A stretch of DNA of 64,000 bases from Nitrospira sp. (GTDB lineage: Bacteria > Nitrospirota > Nitrospiria > Nitrospirales > UBA8639): assembly GCA_011523385.1 (NCBI GenBank), contig WTGX01000017.1:207653-271652 (forward strand), in the 5' to 3' direction. This document shows positions 6,425 through 15,038 of the stretch, piece by piece. The number at the start of each line of letters is the position of its first letter. The first letter of the stretch is position 1. The translations under genes were made by a program, and so were the position numbers. Below the pieces are notes generated by a model, which was not told where the DNA came from, searched no databases, and worked only from the letters and a program-made list of their open reading frames with translations.

Positions 6425-7803
6425 GAAGAACCGTTATCCAAAGGAAGAAGCTCGGCGGCCTTGCGAATAATCTCCATCGCCTTTTGATCTTCAGGCGTTT
6501 CCGCTGTTGGTAGATCGAGAACCATGCGATCCAACTCGTCTAGTTCTTGGCCTTCCGCATTCGAGAGTTTTTCTTTTTGGACTAGTTCTTGTCGGCGTTT
6601 TTGTAACTTCTCAATCTCTGGGGGACGTGCCGAATCGAAGCCATAAAGATCGCTTGTGAGAACCTGATCGAGCCGCCAATCGCGAATAGCGATAGGATCG
6701 TTTTCGATTACTGCATGGTCGTCGAGCCATCGAACAACCGCCAAGTTTGCGCCTAGTGAACTCTGCGTCATCACGGGACTGTGAGCGGTCGCTATAAACT
6801 GCACTTTTGGAAAATGGCTGGTCAGATGTTCGCGAATTTCGCGCTGCCAGCGAGGGTGAAGGTGGAGATCGATCTCGTCGACAATCACGATTGCTGGCTC
6901 GTCGAAGGGGTTTAAACTGCCTGGATAGTGCCTAAGCAGCCACCAGGCAATGTCCACCGTCCAGGCGAATACCATTTGATAGCCAAGGCTTAACTGACCA
7001 AGCGACACATCACCAGAAGGAGTCTTTATGTGGATTCCAGTTTGATCGAGGGGGGTTCCAGAACCTCGCCGGGCGAGAATTTTAATGTCTTCGGGAGCTT
7101 GAATGTCCGGAAGCATCGCGGAAAGCATCTTTTTCAAATTGCCTAGTCTCACCCCAGCGTCGGACTGTCCTTTAAGAAAAGAATAGTCGAGTTGGTGTAG
7201 AAGTTCTTCGGCATCAAGGAGTTCAGCCGCGACTTTGAACAGCGATTCTGTTTCTGTGGGATCAGTTGTTGTGACTTTGTCGACATTGGTAACGCTCGGA
7301 TGGCGACCGGCGCCGTAGCCCAGTACAAGTGGTTCCTTGACTTGCCTCGAAGATCTCGCGCCAGGCTTCCAATCCTTGAAGTGTCCTCTGGCCCGCCTGA
7401 TCTCAACCCATGTTCGGATGGTTCCCTCTCTACCCTCTCTTGGTCCCTCTAGTGGCACATCAGAAAGGTATGCTTCCAGTCGCGCTTTTACATTGCGGCC
7501 CGATCGTGCCAGTGCGTCCAGAACGTCATTGCTCTCTTCTCTCGCCAATTCAGGCTCAAATTTCTCGAGAGGTTGACCCTTTTCGTCGTTGTCGTCCGAC
7601 GTATCGTTGAAAACTGGACGCATACGTGCGAGGCACTGGAGCAGCGTGGTCTTGCCAACGCCATTGTCTCCGACAATGAGGGTCCAGCGAGCGGGAAAGC
7701 CAGCGTCATTGACGAGTTTCAGCTCCTGACGCTCGCTGAAGGAACGGATATTTTCCAACTCCAGCTTTGTAAAATAAACGGGAAGGTCAGGTCGTTTCGG
7801 CAT
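6421..7803 (-). CDS. ptuA: Septu-like AAA ATPase PtuA
   Basis: A 460-residue SMC/ABC-type ATPase. Walker A is GDNGVGKTT (about residues 45-53), the signature-like SLGQLSLGYQ is near 268-277, Walker B is IVIVDEIDLHLHP (near 307-319) and a switch His occurs in ATAHSPV. The order matches OLD/RecF-like defence ATPases. The next gene encodes an HNH nuclease with a four-base overlap, the arrangement of Septu (PtuA-PtuB). It is expected to form a complex that holds the nuclease inactive until phage infection, by analogy with characterised Septu systems. A GGTGGG a few bases upstream may serve as ribosome binding site. Confidence 0.85.
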   Translation of the reverse strand: MPKRPDLPVYFTKLELENIRSFSERQELKLVNDAGFPARWTLIVGDNGVGKTTLLQCLARMRPVFNDTSDDNDEKGQPLEKFEPELAREESNDVLDALARSGRNVKARLEAYLSDVPLEGPREGREGTIRTWVEIRRARGHFKDWKPGARSSRQVKEPLVLGYGAGRHPSVTNVDKVTTTDPTETESLFKVAAELLDAEELLHQLDYSFLKGQSDAGVRLGNLKKMLSAMLPDIQAPEDIKILARRGSGTPLDQTGIHIKTPSGDVSLGQLSLGYQMVFAWTVDIAWWLLRHYPGSLNPFDEPAIVIVDEIDLHLHPRWQREIREHLTSHFPKVQFIATAHSPVMTQSSLGANLAVVRWLDDHAVIENDPIAIRDWRLDQVLTSDLYGFDSARPPEIEKLQKRRQELVQKEKLSNAEGQELDELDRMVLDLPTAETPEDQKAMEIIRKAAELLPLDNGSS

Positions 7804-8173
7804 TAGCCCACCGGTGGACTATGACGGAAGTCAGCAAATTGAAGCGTTGTGATAGTCACGGCATCCTGCAAGTTTTGGTTAAGTGACCTTAGGAACTAGT
7901 CAAGCAGGGTGACGGCAAGCAGGACTCACCACCTGAGTCTATGGTGATATACTGATGGGCAACGAGTTGTGTCAAGTAGGCGGACAGACACATCCGCCTG
8001 GAGTACCGACTCCAAGCCTTGGTCTACCTGTCGTCGCTCCGCCACCAGCCGTCCGATCAAAGTCACGAGCAACTGGGTAACGGGGCAGACTTCTCACATC
8101 CTCAGAAGGCAATGTCGCACATTCCATGCTCCACATGATTTATTTAGCCCCTTCGCCTGCACGCCCTGCTTCC
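7804..8173. other. 370-base gap between the Septu operon and the VOC gene
   Basis: No convincing gene. It must hold the promoter of the minus-strand Septu pair near 7804-7900, but no consensus is obvious. Around 7978-8110 one frame reads Arg-His-Ile-Arg-Leu-Glu-Tyr-Arg and onward without stops, which could be a decayed coding remnant; I cannot assign it to a family. Confidence 0.4.
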
Positions 8174-8614
8174 TCAGCGCGGCTCGTGTTCGTCCCCGAT
8201 CACGGGCGCGTCCTGCTCACCGAAAATCGCGGTCTCATGCGTGTAGTGTTTGAACTCCAGCAAATTGTGTGACGGGTCTTCGAGAAAAAACGTCTGATGT
8301 TCCAATCGGGTGCCTGGAAATCGACGGCGAGGCTGTTGGTAAAACTTCAGCCCGCGGGTCCTGGCCCGTTCAACCAGTTCCTTCCACTCCGTTTCGTCCG
8401 TAAACACCAATCCGAAATGTCGAGGATAGATGCCTTTCTGCCGGGGAAGCGGCTCCGCGGTCAATTGCGCCACAATTTGATGATGATAGAATTCCATCAC
8501 CATGGCGTGCGACGTACGGCGCCCAAGTGTGCAGCCCAGCCCATCCACGTAAAAGCGCCTGGCTTCATCCAGGTCGTGGACGGGAAAAGCCAAATGAAAG
8601 AAGACTGATCCCAT
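8174..8614 (-). CDS. VOC-superfamily (glyoxalase/dioxygenase-like) protein
   Basis: A 146-residue protein with the paired beta-alpha-beta-beta-beta modules of the vicinal oxygen chelate fold. FHLAFPVHDLDEARRFYVDG opens the first module; YPRHFGLVF opens the second; HNLLEFKHY closes it with the usual metal-ligand Glu. His7, a mid-protein His (near residue 66) and Glu near 119 could form the metal site. The substrate is unknown; these proteins include glyoxalases, fosfomycin-resistance enzymes and ring-cleaving dioxygenases. The gene stands 27 bases upstream of the following minus-strand hypothetical's stop codon side and may not be in its operon. Confidence 0.85.
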   Translation of the reverse strand: MGSVFFHLAFPVHDLDEARRFYVDGLGCTLGRRTSHAMVMEFYHHQIVAQLTAEPLPRQKGIYPRHFGLVFTDETEWKELVERARTRGLKFYQQPRRRFPGTRLEHQTFFLEDPSHNLLEFKHYTHETAIFGEQDAPVIGDEHEPR

Positions 8615-8641
8615 ACCACCCGTTCTCGATTTGACCGTTGC

Positions 8642-9208
8642 TTAATGCAGCAGGATGTCTTTGGCTCGTTGGTGCGGAGGATGTTGCATGCGGTCCAGGT
8701 CCTGGCGTACGAGCCCCAGCCCGGTCACGCACAGTTCGAAGTTCGACGAGAGTTTTTGAAACAGCACCGGTGGTTCATGCCGCTCACCGTGTTGAAAGCC
8801 GGCAACAATGCGGTACGAGCGTTTACCGGCTTTCACGTAATTCACGAAATAATCCTTGTGGTAAATCAGTCCGCCGGTTTTGAGATAGCGGAGATATTCC
8901 GGAAACAGCCCGGCGATGAACAGCGTCAAGTCGCCGATGTGCCGGTGAATGCTCCGTTCCCTGCCCGGATTAGGGGAGTCCGTCGCGAGTTCGGATTCGT
9001 ATAACAGTTCGGCCACGGTTTCGACGGGTTGTCCGCGCTGGTTCTTGATGTGTCGGAGTTGGTCGACGTGGGAGAATTCGACGAGAAGATTGGAGAGATA
9101 GGCGGTGACGTTGAAGTCGGGCCACCCCAGTGACTCGGTAAAGCTGCGTTCCGTCAGCGTCCCGAATAATTGCCTGAGTGGATGATGTTGAGAAACGGCG
9201 TTCGCCAT
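8642..9208 (-). CDS. Conserved-looking hypothetical protein (188 aa)
   Basis: Not recognised. The protein is soluble, with no signal peptide or membrane segment. It is rich in aromatic and His residues and contains blocks such as YLSNLLVEFSHVDQL, GDLTLFIAGLFPEYLRYLKTGG and GKRSYRIVAGFQHG that look structured. A purine-rich AAGGAGGGGAAGATGGC precedes the ATG, giving a convincing start. It lies between the VOC gene and dtd on the same strand, with 43 bases to dtd's stop. Confidence 0.7.
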   Translation of the reverse strand: MANAVSQHHPLRQLFGTLTERSFTESLGWPDFNVTAYLSNLLVEFSHVDQLRHIKNQRGQPVETVAELLYESELATDSPNPGRERSIHRHIGDLTLFIAGLFPEYLRYLKTGGLIYHKDYFVNYVKAGKRSYRIVAGFQHGERHEPPVLFQKLSSNFELCVTGLGLVRQDLDRMQHPPHQRAKDILLH

Positions 9209-9251
9209 CTTCCCCTCCTTTGACCCGTTTACGGCGCGGATCGTTTCACCA

Positions 9252-9716
9252 CTAATCTATTTTCCCCGATTCCCTCCGGTGGCTGTCAAGAACAAATGTG
9301 ACCGGGCCTTCATTTTCCAGGGTCACGATCATGTTGGCACCAAATTTGCCTGTTTGCACGGGAACGCCACGCTCGCGAATGGCATGCGCCGCGGATTCAT
9401 AGAGTCGCTGCGCCGTGTCGGGCGGTGCGGCCGTATCGAAGCCCGGACGACGGCCACGATGGGTGTCTCCCAACAACGTAAATTGTGAAACCATCAGCAG
9501 TTCGCCTTTCACGTCCATGATCGAACGGTTCATCTTCCCCGCTTCGTCGGAGAAGATGCGGAGTTGCGGGATCTTGTCGGCCATATAGGCGACGTCCACT
9601 TCGGAATCGTCTTTCGCCACTCCCAGCAGGACCACCAGCCCTTGCGCAATGGACGCGATCGTTTCGCCCTCGACCGTGACGGAAGCCGAGCGGACCCGTT
9701 GGAGCACGGCTTTCAC
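9252..9716 (-). CDS. dtd: D-aminoacyl-tRNA deacylase
   Basis: Dtd hydrolyses D-amino acids (and mischarged Gly) from tRNA, protecting translation fidelity. The 154-residue length and opening MKAVLQRVRSASVTVEG are typical. The two active-site signatures are present: SQFTLLGD near residues 77-84 and the Gly-Pro cross-subunit motif in NEGPVTF near 134-140. It follows murJ by 28 bases on the same strand and may be co-transcribed with it. Confidence 0.96.
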   Translation of the reverse strand: MKAVLQRVRSASVTVEGETIASIAQGLVVLLGVAKDDSEVDVAYMADKIPQLRIFSDEAGKMNRSIMDVKGELLMVSQFTLLGDTHRGRRPGFDTAAPPDTAQRLYESAAHAIRERGVPVQTGKFGANMIVTLENEGPVTFVLDSHRRESGKID

Positions 9717-9744
9717 GCGTGTGCGCCCTTCTGCGATTCGGGTG

Positions 9745-11349
9745 TCACGTCTGGGGGCGCAGGAATGGAACGTTGCGTTGAACGAGATTCCACAGGACCT
9801 CCAGTTCCCGGGAGTGAAACAGGGCCTGGATGCCGACGTAGCCGGTCGCGCTCAAGCCGATGCCGACTATCAGCATGATGCCCTTGGCAATCCATTCGTC
9901 TGCGCGATGCCAGACCGCCAAATCCGCAATCCAGAAACAGCTCAGAATCACAGGGATGGTCGCGAGCCCGGCTTGGCCGAGTGAACGACCGATTCCTCGC
10001 CAATCAATGCCGCCCAGTCGATGCGTGAGAATGCCGGTCAATACACTGATGTTCACCATGGCCGAGAGCGCCGTAGCCAGGGCCAGGCCGGCATGCTCCA
10101 AAGGCTGCATCAGGAGTAACGCCAGGATGATATTGATAAGCATGGCGGCCACGGCCGCGAAAGCCGGGGTCTTCGTATCCTGGAGCGAGTAAAAGGCCGT
10201 GACGATGATGCGAATGCCCGCGAAGGCCCACAGCCCGACTGCATAGGCCAACACGGCCGCGGCGGTCGCTTGCGTGTCCGCGGCGGAAAAGGCGCCGTGT
10301 TCAAACAACAGGTGTACGATGGGACCCCGAAGAAAAATAACCCCGATCATCGCCGGCAGGATAATGAAGCCGATCATGCGAAGGCCGAATCCCAACGTAT
10401 CCCGCAGTTCATCCAAGGCCCCGCGCGACGCCTGATCCGACAGGGTGGGCAGAATGGCCGTGGCCAGGGCCACCCCGAAAATGCCCAAGGGAAATTGGAT
10501 CAAGCGCATGCCGTAAAACAGGTACGTGGGCCCACCGGGAAAGTACGACGCCAGGATCGTGCTCACGGTCATGTTGATCTGCACCACGGAGAGCCCAAGC
10601 AACGACGGGATGATCAAGGTGCCGATCTTCCGCACGCCGGGGTGCCCCGGGTTGAATCGCCACTGGAAGAGCAGGCCGCGTTTCTGAATGCCGGGCAGTT
10701 GCATGACGAACTGCGTCAGTCCGCCTGCCACGACGCCGAGGGCGATGCCCAAGGCCGGTTCCTCCAATGCCGGGGCCAGTACGAGCGCCGAGAGGATAAT
10801 GCAGACGTTGAAAAACACCGGACCCAGGGCTGGGGCGGCAAAGGCTCGCAGGGAATTCAGCATGCCCATGGTCAAGGCCGCCAGGCTGATGAAGATCAGG
10901 TACGGGAACATGATCCGGGTCAGGATGGTCGTGAGACTCAATCGTTCGGGGTCATCGTGAAACCCGGGCGCCAGGACCCACACCAGGCCCGGGGCGGCGA
11001 TCACGCCGAGCAGGGTAATCAGCGTGACGATGGTCAGCAGCGTGGTGAAGGCGGCGCTGGCCAGCTCCCAGGTTTCTTTTTTGCTGCGCAGGGTGTGGTA
11101 TTCGGTGAAGATGGGGATAAAGGCGGAGGACATAGAGCCCTCGGCCATGAGTTCACGCAACAGGTTGGGAATGCGATAGGCCACGAAAAACGCATCGGCC
11201 GCAATCGTCGCCCCCAACAGTCGCGCGAGCAGGATATCGCGCACCAGCCCCAGGATGCGGCTGGAAAAGGTGGCGGCGCCGATCAGCCCTGCGGCTCCCG
11301 CGATGGAGCGGTGCTCGTCGGTGTTCGGCGATGAGGATTCCGGAGACAT
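9745..11349 (-). CDS. murJ: Lipid II flippase MurJ
   Basis: An inner-membrane protein of 534 residues with about 13-14 hydrophobic segments that flips lipid-linked peptidoglycan precursor to the periplasm. The N-terminal region has the MviN pattern: TFSSRILGLVRDILLARLLG, then DAFFVAYRIPNLLRELMAEGSMSSAF, which includes the Arg residues essential in this family. It begins three bases after the stop of the TerB-like gene, suggesting one transcript with it and with dtd. Confidence 0.96.
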   Translation of the reverse strand: MSPESSSPNTDEHRSIAGAAGLIGAATFSSRILGLVRDILLARLLGATIAADAFFVAYRIPNLLRELMAEGSMSSAFIPIFTEYHTLRSKKETWELASAAFTTLLTIVTLITLLGVIAAPGLVWVLAPGFHDDPERLSLTTILTRIMFPYLIFISLAALTMGMLNSLRAFAAPALGPVFFNVCIILSALVLAPALEEPALGIALGVVAGGLTQFVMQLPGIQKRGLLFQWRFNPGHPGVRKIGTLIIPSLLGLSVVQINMTVSTILASYFPGGPTYLFYGMRLIQFPLGIFGVALATAILPTLSDQASRGALDELRDTLGFGLRMIGFIILPAMIGVIFLRGPIVHLLFEHGAFSAADTQATAAAVLAYAVGLWAFAGIRIIVTAFYSLQDTKTPAFAAVAAMLINIILALLLMQPLEHAGLALATALSAMVNISVLTGILTHRLGGIDWRGIGRSLGQAGLATIPVILSCFWIADLAVWHRADEWIAKGIMLIVGIGLSATGYVGIQALFHSRELEVLWNLVQRNVPFLRPQT

Positions 11350-11352
11350 GCC

Positions 11353-12294
11353 CTATAAGCCGCCTCGGTCCTGGCGCGGGATGGTCAGTTTCGCCTCGAT
11401 GAATTCCTGATGCGGCAACTCGAACGATTTGGCAATCTGGCGAATCGCTTCGATCTCGGCATGGGACGTGTTCTCCGCGGCATTCGCAATGGCGAACAGG
11501 CACCGCAGAAACGCTTTGCGCTCTTCGATGGTGGTGTGGTGGCAAAATCCGCTGGTCAGTCGCACGAGGTCCAGGCCGTGCATGATCCGGGCCTGACTCA
11601 TCTCGGTGATCAACCGGGCTTCATCGGCAGGCACGTTCCAGAGTTCCCGGAGGGCGAGACTCATGGCCTCGCGTTCGCGGTGACACACCTCGTTGTCCAC
11701 CCAGGCCACGTGCGCCATCAGGCCCGCGGCCAAACAGACTTTCCGGGCCTCCGTCACGGGAATCGACAGGGTGCGCCCCTGCTGCTGCAACTCCGACGTC
11801 AACTGATAATAAATCGTGTTCTTGATGAAGTCCTCGATCCGGTCCTCGCGCGACCCTTGACCGGCCTTGCGTTTCAGGGTTTGGCGAATGGGCGCGGCGA
11901 GGTGACCCAACAGGCCGGTACTGCGTCCTTCGATATCCTGGCGAATGCTATCCAAGAATGCCGATTCCGGGACGCCACGGGGGGCGTCCCCTACAATCCC
12001 CCGGTCGGACCCGTCGCCGCCGACCAGTTTCTCCAAGGTCTCGAGGACGAGTTGTTTGTCCCGGGACGATCGAATGCCGGACAGGACACGGTCGAGTAAA
12101 TCCCGGCGTTCGGCGTCGCTCACCGCATGCGTCATATAGAGTTCCAGTTGCATCCACTCTTCACCGGAAATATCCGGGAGCAGGAACAGGAGTTCCTTCA
12201 AGGCATTGATTTCGTCCTGCTCCAGCCGGCCGTCGACCCAGGCGATGCCGATCATCAATTTCCCGAGATCCAGAATAAAATCTCTGGTCGCCAT
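11353..12294 (-). CDS. TerB-like (tellurite-resistance-type) domain protein with two lobes
   Basis: A 313-residue soluble protein. The N-terminal half (residues 5-90) and C-terminal half (about 165-290) both carry the helical TerB pattern with acidic metal-binding stretches, IAWVDGRLEQDE and VAWVDNEVCHRERE. The function of TerB-like proteins is unsettled; calcium- or metal-linked stress or membrane roles are proposed. The linker near residues 100-108 (DAPRGVPES) is encoded by a hairpin repeat element inserted in frame. It is the first gene of a likely three-gene operon with murJ and dtd. Confidence 0.75.
   Translation of the reverse strand: MATRDFILDLGKLMIGIAWVDGRLEQDEINALKELLFLLPDISGEEWMQLELYMTHAVSDAERRDLLDRVLSGIRSSRDKQLVLETLEKLVGGDGSDRGIVGDAPRGVPESAFLDSIRQDIEGRSTGLLGHLAAPIRQTLKRKAGQGSREDRIEDFIKNTIYYQLTSELQQQGRTLSIPVTEARKVCLAAGLMAHVAWVDNEVCHREREAMSLALRELWNVPADEARLITEMSQARIMHGLDLVRLTSGFCHHTTIEERKAFLRCLFAIANAAENTSHAEIEAIRQIAKSFELPHQEFIEAKLTIPRQDRGGL
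11969..11995 (-). repeat. Hairpin repeat (family B) inside the TerB-like gene
   Basis: An 8-base stem GGGACGCC/GGCGTCCC with a six-base loop, followed on the minus strand's 5' side by GTAGG. The same design occurs at 37146-37172 (in ftsK) and 58884-58910 (between sdhA and sdhB), with different but still complementary stem bases. Here it is translated in frame as part of the linker between the two TerB lobes. Confidence 0.75.
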
Positions 12295-12459
12295 GCATCC
12301 TCCATTCCCCGCGGCCGCATTGTTTCATTGACACTAAAACGACCCTTTCTATAGCATCTTTCGGAGCTTTTGTCTTCGGAAAACACCGTATGAAACGAGG
12401 ACGGGTGAATGGGTCTGCAACCTCGAAAACGGACACCGGGATTCACCCCTACGGACTAG

Positions 12460-14007
12460 ATGGACGCACAAGAAACTCCCTCATCGCCGTACCCGTGGGG
12501 CCGGCTGTGGTTTTTCGGCACGGCTTTTACCACGGGCGCCGTGGTCATGGCCCTGGAAATTCTGGGCAGTCGTCTGCTCGCTCCGGTGTTCGGCACTTCG
12601 CTGTTCGTCTGGGGCGCGTTGATCGGGGTTGTGCTCGCGGCCATGAGCAGCGGTTATTCCACGGGCGGCTGGCTGGCCGACCGGCGCGCACCCGGTGCGG
12701 TGTTGCCCTGGTTACTGTTGGGCTCGGGTGCATGGACCCTCCTGTTGGCCGGGGTGGGACAGCCGATTGTGTTCACGGTCTCGCAATGGACCGCGGACCC
12801 GCGATGGGGTCCCTGTCTCGCGGCCAGCGTGCTGTTGGCGGTGCCGGCCTTCGGGTTGAGCGGCGTGCTCCCCGTGCTTTTGCGGTTGGCGATTGCCGAC
12901 ATGGGACACCTGGGCCGGCACACCGGGGCGATGATCGCCGTTTCCACCATCGGCAGCCTGGTCGGGACCTGGGGCACTTCGTTTTTCCTGTTGACGTGGT
13001 TGGGGAGCCTGACCCTGGTCGCGGTCTTGGGCGTCGTGCTGGTGGTCTTGGGCTTGAGCTGGTTGTGGTGGAGCCGTCTGGTCAGGGGGATGGTGCTGGT
13101 GCCGGTCGTCGGGATACTCGGGGGGCTGGTTTGGCTGGGGTTCCACCCGATACTCATCTATCCGCCGGCGATCCACCAGGAAGACAGCCCGTATCAGCAG
13201 GTGCGGGTCCGCGACGAGAAAGGCCTTCGATTCCTGGTGCTCGACAATACCTTCCACGCGATCATGTGGCAGCCCGACCCGGTGAGATTGGCGCTGCCGT
13301 ACAGCCAGATGATGATGGCCGCCCTGGCGCTGCATCCCGAGCCGCACCGAGGACTGATCCTGGGACAGGGCGGCGGGTCGATTGCCAAATGGCTGGAACG
13401 GCATTGGCCGGAACTGGAGCTGGACGTGGTCGAGATGGACCCCTCGGTCGTCGAAGCGGCCGAACGATTTTTTGAATATGACGCGCCTCCCAACCACCAC
13501 GTGTACGTCCGGGACGCGCGCGTGTTTTTGGCGAGGCAGGCCACGCAATATGACGTCATCTGGGTGGACGTCTTCGCCCGTCACCAGATCCCGTTTCATC
13601 TGACTACCACGGAATTTTACGCCCAATTGCGGGAACACCTGCGTGAGGACGGGGTGGTGGCGGTGAACCTGGCCGCCTCGGATTCGGAGGTGGACCGGAT
13701 CAGGGCCGAGGCCGTCGTGTCCACGATGAAAACCTCGTTCCCTCACGTGGAGACGTACAGCATTCCCGCGCCGTCCTGGCTCCGCACCAAACCGGGCTCG
13801 GTGAACCTGATCTTCTTCGCCGGTCGCGATGCGTTACGGATGGATTCCGACGAGTTTTCCCTGGCGACGATTATCCTGCTGAATCAAGGCAAAATGCCGC
13901 CCGAAGTCCTGCCCTTCCTGAATACCGCCAAAGCCCCGGACTGGAACCCCGGCCTCATCCTGACCGACGATTTCTCCCCGTTCGACATCCTGCAGGGGAG
14001 TGGCTGA
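12460..14007 (+). CDS. Membrane-fused spermidine synthase-like protein
   Basis: A 515-residue protein in two parts. Residues 10-235 form about seven transmembrane segments of the MFS-like type found fused to polyamine synthases. Residues 250-470 are a Rossmann-fold aminopropyltransferase-like domain with GLILGQGGGSIAKWL (near 301-315), VVEMDPSVVEAA (near 325) and the acidic VYVRDARVF and VIWVDVF motifs. Fused enzymes are widespread, but whether they make spermidine or another aminopropyl compound is unknown. The gene is divergent from the TerB-murJ-dtd unit; the 165-base gap would hold both promoters. Confidence 0.85.
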   Translation: MDAQETPSSPYPWGRLWFFGTAFTTGAVVMALEILGSRLLAPVFGTSLFVWGALIGVVLAAMSSGYSTGGWLADRRAPGAVLPWLLLGSGAWTLLLAGVGQPIVFTVSQWTADPRWGPCLAASVLLAVPAFGLSGVLPVLLRLAIADMGHLGRHTGAMIAVSTIGSLVGTWGTSFFLLTWLGSLTLVAVLGVVLVVLGLSWLWWSRLVRGMVLVPVVGILGGLVWLGFHPILIYPPAIHQEDSPYQQVRVRDEKGLRFLVLDNTFHAIMWQPDPVRLALPYSQMMMAALALHPEPHRGLILGQGGGSIAKWLERHWPELELDVVEMDPSVVEAAERFFEYDAPPNHHVYVRDARVFLARQATQYDVIWVDVFARHQIPFHLTTTEFYAQLREHLREDGVVAVNLAASDSEVDRIRAEAVVSTMKTSFPHVETYSIPAPSWLRTKPGSVNLIFFAGRDALRMDSDEFSLATIILLNQGKMPPEVLPFLNTAKAPDWNPGLILTDDFSPFDILQGSG

Positions 14008-14081
14008 GGTCACACATCCCGTGCCTCCGGCGCAGTAAGACGCATACCGGCTGTCGAGAAATGTCCTAACGAACGAAGGGT

Positions 14082-15038
14082 TCAGAGCGCATCGTACGGA
14101 CCCAAATAGCGCTCGCCGTCGAAGTGGATCAAGTGCGACGGTGCATCGGCAACCCATACCTCGGTTTCCCATGCAATCTCGCCAAGGTACCGGGCCATAA
14201 CGGCACGATTCGGGAAGGCTGTCACGTAGACCAGTCCGGCTTTTGCCCCCACAAACAATTGGGCCAATTCACTGTGTCTCTTGCCGTCAACTGGGCCATG
14301 ACTGGTAACGGCTTCTACCAGCACAAGCCAGTTACGATCGGCATAGTAGAGAACGACGTCCGGCATCTTCCCGTGTGAATACACGTTGACGCCGAGATCA
14401 GCGAGCAGATGTGCGTCAAAGTACCCCCATTTGTCGCCGGTGTCTCCAGCATAAATCAGGACGCTACCGGGTGTAAACCTAGGCCCGAAGTCCTCAATAA
14501 TCAAACGTATCAGTTCACTGTGTTCACCAGGGCTGAGGGTTATCTTCTTGCTCTTGGCAATTTTCACGGGGATTCGGTTTTGTTGGCGCTCTTTGGCATA
14601 CTTGGCGGCTAGTGTCTCGTGGCGGGAGAGATAGTTCGTCAGCTTGTCGTGCCACGTCTTGGTACCGAAGCTGCGAAGCAACTCCAGTGTTATGGGTTCG
14701 ATCTGATAGACTGCTTTTGGGCTATTAACCTGTCTGTCGGGGGCGTCAGGGTTGTAGACGGCGATTCCGGCATCCACGAACTGATGCATAGTCTGCCGGC
14801 GAAAAGTTTCTCGTGTGTTCGGGGCATAGTCTTTCTGGTAGTGCTCCCTTGCCCAATCCATAATCGGTGTAATGCCCATAAGGGGTTTTTCCGCTCGAGC
14901 CCATTTCTTGCGAGGCGTCAAGTTCAGCAATGCAAGCAAGCATAAGGCTGAACGCGTATTCTGTTGGGCACGGGGCACCCCAAGTGCAATGAGAATTTGG
15001 TTGGCTTCGGCGATGTGTTTATTGGGCACATTCGTCAT
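14082..15038 (-). CDS. BsuBI/PstI-family type II restriction endonuclease
   Basis: A 318-residue enzyme. The C-terminal half has the family's pattern: VLIYAGDTGDKWGYFD, then MPDVVLYYADRNWLVLVEAVTSHGPVD, giving the D...E-x-(K/V) nuclease core, then KAGLVYVTAFPNR. Known members (BsuBI, PstI) cut CTGCAG; this specificity is a family-based prediction. Its ATG overlaps the stop of the cognate methyltransferase gene by four bases, so the methyltransferase is translated first. Confidence 0.88.
   Translation of the reverse strand: MTNVPNKHIAEANQILIALGVPRAQQNTRSALCLLALLNLTPRKKWARAEKPLMGITPIMDWAREHYQKDYAPNTRETFRRQTMHQFVDAGIAVYNPDAPDRQVNSPKAVYQIEPITLELLRSFGTKTWHDKLTNYLSRHETLAAKYAKERQQNRIPVKIAKSKKITLSPGEHSELIRLIIEDFGPRFTPGSVLIYAGDTGDKWGYFDAHLLADLGVNVYSHGKMPDVVLYYADRNWLVLVEAVTSHGPVDGKRHSELAQLFVGAKAGLVYVTAFPNRAVMARYLGEIAWETEVWVADAPSHLIHFDGERYLGPYDAL

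Noticed and set aside
5636..7803. Retron reading of the ATPase/HNH pair
   Set aside because: PtuAB-like pairs also occur in retrons, but no reverse transcriptase or msr/msd-like structured region is visible beside them.
7978..8110. Possible transposase or other gene remnant between the Septu pair and the VOC gene
   Set aside because: The open stretch is short and matches no family pattern I can name; treated as unannotated sequence.
10270..11334. Open frame of 354 codons on the plus strand opposite murJ
   Set aside because: It is the antisense shadow of murJ. The composition is Gly/Gln/Arg/His low complexity, with no ribosome binding site and no domain.
12390..13746. Long overlapping frames within the spermidine-synthase-like gene on both strands
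   Set aside because: High-GC shadow frames; the 12460-14007 frame has clear transmembrane and Rossmann motifs while these have none.
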